DNA of 64,000 nucleotides from Orientallactaga sibirica. Lineage: Eukaryota; Chordata; Mammalia; Rodentia; Dipodidae. The stretch covers positions 310,001 through 374,000 of the forward strand of contig JAEOAD010000240.1 in assembly GCA_036365145.1 (NCBI GenBank), written 5' to 3'. Below, in pieces: positions 57,540 through 64,000 of this stretch. The position numbers and the translations under genes are program-made. A model generated the notes under the pieces. That model worked only from the letters and a program-made list of their open reading frames with translations, was not told where the DNA came from and did not search any database. Each line of letters begins with the position of its first letter. Position 1 is the first letter of the stretch.

Positions 57540-57790
57540 GGGCTGGAGAGATGGCTCAGTTGTTAAGGTGCTTGCCTGCAAAGCCAAAGGACCTTGGTTC
57601 CATTCCCCAAGACTCATGTAAGCCAGATGCTTAAGGTGGCACATGCATCTGGAGTTCATTTGCAGTGGCTGGAAGCCCTGGCATGCCCATCTTTTTTCTC
57701 TCTCTTTCCCTCTTTCCTCTTTCTCTGTTTCTCTTTTTCTGCCTCATTTTCTCCCTCAAATAAATAAATAAAAGAAAAAGAACAACAACA
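57540..57790 (+). mobile_element. B2-type SINE (close to consensus)
   Basis: 'ggggctggagagatggctca' head, full body, pyrimidine run and AAATAAATAAATAAAAG tail. It is inserted after L1 sequence. Confidence 0.93.
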
Positions 57791-57829
57791 AAAATGTGAA
57801 GTGTGATCTGGGGAAAGAGTTTGGTGGAT

Positions 57830-58150
57830 GAAGCATGTTGCTTGGACAAACATTGGACCAAAAGCAGGTTATAGGAGGAAAGGGTTTATTTATGGCTTTC
57901 AGATTCCAGGGGGAAGCTTCATTATGGCAGAGGAAGCTGGCTCACTACATCATACATCCAAAATACAGACAACAGCCAGCCCCAGCAAACATGAGCTGAC
58001 TCTGAACACACACTGTAGAGATGGATTCAAGATCAGCTCCCATGACACAACTCCTCCAGCAGTGTTCTGCCTGCTGAGACTTAAGTAGAAAGTATAATAT
58101 TAATCAAGAATACTTGAGGCTATTGGGGAATTTACAATCAAAATACCACA
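57830..58150 (-). mobile_element. MaLR-type solo LTR
   Basis: 'taggaggaaagggtttattt', 'gattccagggggaagcttca', ending 'aatcaaaataccaca'. On the minus strand it begins TGTGGTATTTTGATTG. Confidence 0.78.
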
Positions 58151-58214
58151 AAGCACTTTCCATGTAAGCATGAGGAAATTGGCATTAAAGTCAAGACCCA
58201 GAATATTGTGATAG

Positions 58215-58470
58215 ATCCAGAATCCATGTAATGACAGACCTGGTAGCACAAGTGCATATAATCACAGGGCTTCTGTTGTGAAAAGGAAGGTATAGACAGG
58301 AAATCCCCTCGTGGGCCAGGAAGCCTGGAAAACTCAACAGTGAATAAGATACCCTGCCTCAAACAAGGTAGAAGGCACAGACTGACACATGTGGTTGTCT
58401 TCTGACCTCCAGATGTGTGTTGTGGTATGTATGCACTTGCACACACACATGAACACACACAAAGAAAAAT
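58215..58470 (+). mobile_element. B4-like composite SINE
   Basis: B1-like first part ('acctggtagcacaagtgcat') and an ID-like later part ('acacatgtggttgtcttctg', 'acctccagatgtgtgttgtg'), the arrangement of B4, ending in a CA-rich tail. Confidence 0.7.
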
Positions 58471-58499
58471 GTTAAATGTCACAACCACTCCAATAAATA

Positions 58500-58800
58500 A
58501 CTCGACAATTTTTTAGAAATAGATATACAGTTACTATACATTTCACAAATTGTATTCTTGGACATTTATCCCAGGTAATACAGACCTATGTTCCAAGAAA
58601 AGTTTCTAAACAAATACTTTAGCCTATTTCTTCATAATAAGTCAAAACTGGAAATAGCCTCGATGTCCTCCAGTGAATGGATGACAAATTGCAGTGCATG
58701 CATATCATAAAATATGGTAGAAATGAACTACTGAAAAAGACATAGCCACAATGTCTCCATAATTATGTGAAAAATAAAAAAAAAACAATCTCCAGTAGTA
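58500..58800 (+). mobile_element. L1 ORF2 C-terminal fragment
   Basis: 'aaaactggaaatagcctcga' and 'cagtgaatggatgacaaatt' typify the 3' end of L1 ORF2. Confidence 0.68.
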
Positions 58801-58919
58801 CATTTACATGTTTTTCTTGAAATGACAATGTTATAAAGCTGCAGAACAGACTGTTGGGTGTTATGGGTTAACAAGTGTTAAATACATAAGGAAAACAAGT
58901 CTAGCTATTGAAAGTCAAT

Positions 58920-59121
58920 GAGAGGGTTGAAGAGATGGCTTAGCAGTGAAGGCACTTAACTAACTGCCAGTAATCCTAGCACTGAGGAGACAGAAATAGA
59001 AAGATTTCCAGAGCTTGCTGGCTACCCAAATCAGTAATATTCACATTCTAAAGAAAGAAAGAACTAAAGAAAAGGCACCTAATGTGACCACTGGCTTCCA
59101 CACACATGATAACCATGCACC

Positions 59122-59154
<33 letters not shown>
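58920..59154 (+). repeat. Partial SINE and (CA)n repeat
   Basis: 'gttgaagagatggcttagca' is a B2/B4 head fused to a B1-like 'cagtaatcctagcactgagg' piece; a CA run follows at 59116-59154. The frame with His-Thr repeats comes from the CA run. Confidence 0.65.
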
Positions 59155-59158
<4 letters not shown>

Positions 59159-59287
59159 AAACCACCCACCACACATATAGACATATACAAAAAAACATTT
59201 TCTTTCTCAATAAGTATACTTTGGTTATGTTTCATTATTTTTGGAAAACCTGGATTTAATACTTAGTGATACAAAAATTCAAAAATT

Positions 59288-59490
59288 GGGCTGGAGAGAT
59301 GGCTCAGCAGTTAAGGCACTTGTCTGCCAAGCCTAAGGTCCCCAGTTCATTTCCCCAATATCCACATAAAGGCAGATGCACAAAGTGTCACATGTGTCTG
59401 CAGTCTGTTTGCAGTGGCTGAAGGCCCTTGGTGCACCTATTCTCTCTGTGTCTCTTTTCTCTCTGCTTGCAAATAAATAAATAATTTTTT
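59288..59490 (+). mobile_element. B2-type SINE fused to L1
   Basis: Full B2 ending AAATAAATAAATAATTTTTT, immediately followed by minus-strand L1 ORF2 sequence without the L1 UTR. Confidence 0.92.
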
Positions 59491-60720
59491 AAAATTTCTT
59501 TGTTATCCATTCATCTAGTGATGGACACCTGGGTTTATTCCAGCTCTTTGCTATTATGAATTGAGCAGCTATAAACATGGTTGAACAAATGTCTCTGATC
59601 TGAGGCTTGGAGCCTTTAGGGTAAATGCCCAATAAGGGAATAACTGGATCCATTGGTAGGTCTATGGTCATCCTTTTTAGGAGTCTCCACATAGCTGTCC
59701 ATAATGGTTGAACCATTTTACATTCCCACCAGCAGTGAAAAGTTGTTCCTATTTCTCGGCAGCCTCACCAACATTTTTTTTTTTTTTTTTTAATGTTAGC
59801 CATCCTTACTGGGGTAAGGTGGAGTCTCATAGTTGTTTTAATTTGCATTTCCCTGATGATTAGGGATGTTGAAAATTTTCTTAAATGTGCGTTTGCTATT
59901 TGTATTTCTTCCTCTGAGAACTCCCTGTGCAGTTCTGTGCCCCACTTTGTGAGTGGGTTGTTTGGTGATTTATTGTTTAGGTTTTGGAGTTCTTTGTAGA
60001 TTCTAGATATTAGGCCTCTGTCAGTTGTATACTTGGTGAAAATTTTCTCCCATTCTGTTGGTAATCTGCTGGCTTTGGTTATAGTATATTTGTCAGTGAA
60101 AAAGCTTTTCAGCTTCTTGAGATCCCAATGGTTGAGTGATTGTTTAATTTCCTGAGCTGCTGGGGTTTTGTTCAGGAAATCTTTTCCCACTCCTATGTCA
60201 CGGAAGGTTCCTCCTATTTTTTCTTCCAGTAGTAGCAGAGTTTCTCATTTTATATTAAGGTCTTTGATCCATTTGGACTTGATTTTTGTGCATGGAGAGA
60301 TGTGTGGGTTGAGTTTCATTTTCCTACATATGGTTGTCCAGTTTGTCCAGCACCATTTGTTAAAGATGCTGTCTTTTCTCCATTCTGCATTGGTAGGACC
60401 TTTGTCAAATATCAAGTAGCTGTAGTTACTTGACCCAAAATCTGGGTCTTCAATTCTGTTCTGTTTGTCTATATTCCTGTTTTTATGTCAGACCCTGTTG
60501 TTTTTATTACAATGGCTTTGTAGTATAGCTTTAAATCAGGTATGGTGATGCCTCCAGAGGTATTTCTTTTGCTGAGGATGAGCTTGGACATCAGAGACCT
60601 TCTGCCTTGCCATATGAATTTTGAGATAGTTTTTTCTATCTCATTGAAGAAGGAAGTTGGGATTTTTATCAGCATTGCATTGAATCTATAAAATGCTTTT
60701 GGTAAAATTGCCTTTTTCAC
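59489..60720 (-). pseudogene. L1 ORF2 C-terminal domain fragments
   Basis: Three frames continue ORF2: 60469-60720 ([23 protein letters not shown]), 59765-60190 (KIFTKYTTDRGLISRIYKEL, MQIKTTMRLHLTPVRM) and 59489-59716 (the Trp/Pro-rich WRLLKRMTIDLPMDP and IPLLGIYPK). The stop at 59489 comes from adjoining SINE sequence, so the true C-terminus is lost. Confidence 0.88.
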
Positions 60721-61585
60721 AATGTTAATTCTACCAATCCAGGAGCATGGGAGGTCTTTCCATTTTTGTAGGACCTCCTAAATTTCTTTTTGAGAGTTTT
60801 TATGTTTTCATTGTATAGGTCTGTCACTTCCTTAGTCAATGTTATTCCAAGGTATTTTATTTTCTTTGTTGCAATTGAAAATGGGATGATGTTAGTTATT
60901 TCTTTTTCTGTCTCTTTGTCCTTTGCATACAGAAAGGCTACTGATTTCTGTTCATTGATTTTATATCCTGCAACTTTGCTGAAGGCGCTAATCACCTTTA
61001 AGAGTTTTGAGTTGGAAGTTCTAGGGTCACTTATGTATAGAATCATGTCATCTGCAAGTAGAGCTAACTTAACTTCTTCCTTTCCAATTTGTGTCCCTTT
61101 GATTTCTTTCTCCTGTCTTATTGCTTGTGCTAATATTTCTAGCACTATGTTGAAGAGCAGAGGTGAGAATGGATACCCCTGCCTTGTTCCTGACCTCAAT
61201 GGGAATTCCTTCAGTCTCTCCCCATTAAGAATTACTTGGGCTTTAGGTGCTTTATATATAGCCTTTATTATGTTGAGATATGGGCCATCCATGCCTATTC
61301 TCTCCAATGTTTTGATCATGAAGTGATGTTGTATTTTGTCAAAGGCCTTTTCTGCATCTATCGAAATGATTATGTGGTTTTGTGTTTCAGCTTGTTTATG
61401 TGGTGTATTACATTGACAGATTTCCATATGTTGAACCACCCCTGTGTTCCAGGGATGAAGCCTACTTGATCAAGGTGGATAATGCTTTTGATGTACTGTT
61501 GAATTCAGTTTGCAAGAATTTTGTTCAGGATCTTTGTGTCTATGTTCATCAGAGAAATGGGCCTATCATATTCTATATTTAATAA
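59495..61585 (-). mobile_element. L1 fragment: ORF2 reverse transcriptase to C-terminus
   Basis: 2.1 kb of L1, minus strand, truncated at both ends (no 3' UTR, 5' end inside ORF2). It is the least decayed L1 in the window. The frame breaks at about 60717, 60470, 60190 and 59765. A 20-base T run at 59774 gives a Lys run in the protein. Confidence 0.92.
60717..61439 (-). pseudogene. L1 ORF2 reverse-transcriptase domain fragment
   Basis: 240 open residues. First catalytic Asp in [11 protein letters not shown] (about residues 26-36), the [19 protein letters not shown] block (83-101), and LADDMILYI (128-136), where most L1s have FADD. A thumb-side region follows ([11 protein letters not shown], about 199-209). 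It makes retrotransposon reverse transcriptase only as part of full ORF2, which is absent, so no function is expected. Confidence 0.92.
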
Positions 61586-61712
61586 CTTTTAGATTCTCTG
61601 ATATTTGTGATAGTCAGAATTCATTAGAACTGAATAATTATCAGCTCTGCACTATGCACCTCTACCAGTTCACACCACATTTTAATTTCTTTCTTTTTTT
61701 CCTCCCTTTTTG

Positions 61713-61785
61713 TACTGAGGATTGAACCCAGGCCTTCATGAATGCTAAGCATTCATGAAGCACTATTGAACTAAATCCAAGAACT
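61713..61785 (-). mobile_element. ID SINE
   Basis: Plus strand 'actgaggattgaacccaggc' (B box complement) and 'gcactattgaactaa'. About 70 bases, diverged. Confidence 0.7.
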
Positions 61786-62670
61786 CCCTCATACCTTTTC
61801 ATCTTCTTCCCTTCTCCTCCTTCTTTGATGGGGCACTGTGTTCTTTTTAAAATAGTTGTCCATTTTATTTAGTGACTAGTAAATACCATGACTCCTAGAT
61901 TCACTTAACTGGACTATAGAAAAATAAACTAAGACTATTCAGGGATCATTTCTGTTGTTCAAAAAAAATGACCTGCATGTGAATGATGTATGGTCAACTT
62001 GTCCCTTAGAATACTTAACATAATATGCAGATTATTTCAGAACATGTCCATTCTCCACTTTAAATATTAGCAAAGCTTATGCTTCTAACTTCTTAGAAAC
62101 AGTGTTAACTTACATGTAATATACTCTTGCCCCTTTTCAGTGGACCTTAAGTGTCTCCAGGAACATTCACCCAGAAATCACTAGGGTTAAAGAAAACTAG
62201 TATGCTCCAAACAATGACATACTAGACATTGGTTATGTCCTAGTTAAAATCTGATGAAGTTATATTTTAAAGTTATATTTTACATTTTTTTCATACATGT
62301 TTGCTTATCAAAGTTTATTTCTTTGGATATTTTTCTAAGGTGTCTGTGTAGACACATTATGAGTACCTACTGCATGTCTTTTGTTATATCCATTCAGACT
62401 CAACATTCCCTGTTAAGAAGAATATGACCTTACCTTTGGATTTCTATAATATCTTCATTATATATATATATAAATATCTACAGTAAATCCCAGCCATGAA
62501 ACAGCAGGTTCAACTCAGAATTATAAAGCACTTAGAAGTGGAAACAAAGCTTAGGAGTCAGGAGTTTATAAGATTTGTCCATGTCCAGATTCCAAATAAT
62601 AATTTTGATTGAGGGAAAAGTCAATGTTTAAGTAAAACTGTTAGATAATGCAATCATCAAATATTATGAA
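61786..62670. other. Unassigned A/T-rich DNA
   Basis: Includes a short TA run at 62461-62472. No repeat family or gene recognised. Confidence 0.4.
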
Positions 62671-62675
62671 CTTAA

Positions 62676-62856
62676 ATATATATTTTCATTTATTTGAGAT
62701 GAGAGAAGTAGAGGATGGGAATACCAGGGCCTCTTGCCACTGCAAATGATGCATACACCATTTTGTGTATCTGGTTTTACATGGGTACTGGGGAATCGAT
62801 CTTAGGATGTCAGGTTTTGCAGGTGAGCACATCAACTGCTGAGCCAACCCCCTTCC
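62676..62856 (-). mobile_element. B2-type SINE
   Basis: 'ttcatttatttgagatgaga' through 'gtgtatctggttttacatgg' to 'caactgctgagccaac'. Confidence 0.85.
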
Positions 62857-62869
62857 CCCCACCCAACCC

Positions 62870-63045
62870 TATTATATCTTTATTATTTATTTGTAAGTAG
62901 AGAGAGGAGGGCGAAGGAGAGAGAAAGAATGAGAATGGATGTGTTAGGGCTTCTTGAATTCCAGATAATGCATTACTTTGTGCACTGGGACCATCAAGCT
63001 TTAAGAGCAAGCACCTTTAACCACTGAACAATCTTTCTTGCCCCA
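62870..63045 (-). mobile_element. B2-type SINE, older
   Basis: 'tttattatttatttgtaagt', a GA-rich stretch and 'caagcacctttaaccactga'. Lies head-to-tail with the previous copy. Confidence 0.78.
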
Positions 63046-63084
63046 GCTCTAGACTGTGTGCAAGTGCACAGGTAGACATGTATA

Positions 63085-63090
63085 CACATA

Positions 63091-63138
<48 letters not shown>
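63085..63138. repeat. (CA)n microsatellite
   Basis: About 27 CA units with short TACA interruptions at the start. Confidence 0.95.
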
Positions 63139-63139
<1 letters not shown>

Positions 63140-64000
63140 CAGATTCACTCAACAGACTTGAGGACTGCGGAGAGATCAAGGAATTCCCATTTCATATACA
63201 AGGGATACAGATGCTTCCTGTCTGGGTACCACACTCAGACTATAATTGATCCAGGGCTTTCTGTGGTTGTAAACTCATCTGATTGTCTCTTTTATTGTTA
63301 TTCTGTATCTGGAAACAATTCCCTCCCAATGCAAAGATCCTTATAATACTTTCAAAATAAGAATTTTGAATTGCCTATCAAAAAGTTAGTTCCTACTTCA
63401 TTAAATATTGGTTGTGCATTATTATTTGAAGACTATCATACATTTTCAAATTAGGCTAAACTTTTATTTATTTCTGTTCATTACAACAAAATGGAAATTT
63501 CGAGTCATCACAATAAGAAGTAAAGGGATTTTAAAACCACTTTATAAAAAGATAATTGACATTCAAGTGTTTCCTTCATGCTTCAAGTTCTAACTAGTTC
63601 CAGGCCTCATACTCTCTTGGCCCCATCCAGCTCTTTCTCTGCTGAAAGGAAATTTCTGTAGCCTCTAGTTAAGCTTTGAAAGGGAGCCTGTCAATTGGCT
63701 CATAGAGAGAGGTAAGCTAATAACTTTTGTTATTGCCCCTTCAGGGCAGATATTATACACTCTATGTTTTATCCTAATTTGGTATCAGACATAAGAGAAA
63801 TCTTTTCTATTCTGTTATAATGGATGAAAAGTAATACCATTTAATTTCTAAACAGAGAACAATTTTCATCATAAAACTTTCAAATATCACATTTTTATCC
63901 TTGAGTGCAACATTGAGCTTGTCTTTAAGGAGGGAATTTCTTGGATGAAGATTTTCTTCTCATGAAAAAACAAGTTGTATGACAATTGTCAGAAAGGTTC
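63139..64000. other. Unassigned DNA at the window end
   Basis: No recognised repeat, and only short frames (63408-63593). Confidence 0.4.

Noticed and set aside
59015..59266. Open frames with His-Thr or Val-Cys repeats (also 62994-63346)
   Set aside because: Products of CA microsatellites.
60790..61326. 178-residue plus-strand open frame
   Set aside because: Antisense shadow of L1 ORF2, whose minus-strand frame carries the real reverse-transcriptase motifs.

Overview
This is a gene-desert stretch of a rodent nuclear genome, made almost entirely of transposable elements and their relics. I found no host protein-coding exon, rRNA, functional tRNA gene or CRISPR array. The SINE set is diagnostic: B1-type 7SL elements, tRNA-headed B2-type elements, two ID elements and a B4-like element point to the mouse-related rodent clade. 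The B2-type body differs from the muroid (mouse/rat) consensus I know, so a jerboa-like (Dipodoidea) rodent is my best guess. That is an inference, not a proof.

Layout. 1-8.48 kb: SINEs, an L1 3' end, an L1 ORF2 fragment and a MaLR LTR. 8.48-16.14 kb: a nested pair. A minus-strand MaLR provirus (two LTRs, Leu-type primer site GGTAC core, polypurine tract) is split by a minus-strand class I provirus 'ERV-B' (9540-15332; two LTRs, tRNA-His-like primer site, 5-bp GCCAT duplication). 17.1-23.9 kb: L1 3' ends, including four successive same-orientation copies. 24.2-25.6 kb: old MLT1-like LTRs. 25794-31109: provirus 'ERV-A', with two ~0.71-kb LTRs, a 6-bp GGTAAA duplication, a tRNA-Lys-type primer site, a gag stub, no pol and a broken betaretrovirus-type env; a B2 SINE sits in its polypurine tract. 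32.3-35.9 kb: 'ERV-C', a decayed betaretrovirus-like element with gag remnants, an RNase H/integrase fragment and one 3' LTR. 36-42.3 kb: a DNA transposon relic, SINEs, LTRs, L1. 42.3-45.1 kb: the longest stretch without a recognised repeat, apart from microsatellites. 45.1-61.6 kb: L1 fragments, MaLR LTRs (one split by a later L1) and SINEs, ending in a minus-strand L1 ORF2 reverse-transcriptase fragment. 61.6-64 kb: SINEs, a CA repeat and unassigned A/T-rich DNA.

Most notable: ERV-A and ERV-B have different LTRs and primer sites, yet share a ~0.7-kb AT-rich non-coding module in the same orientation relative to their LTRs, lying where gag-pol would be. This suggests recombinant, non-autonomous LTR elements. 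All viral genes here are visibly broken. Repeat boundaries were set by eye and are approximate unless target-site duplications are stated.
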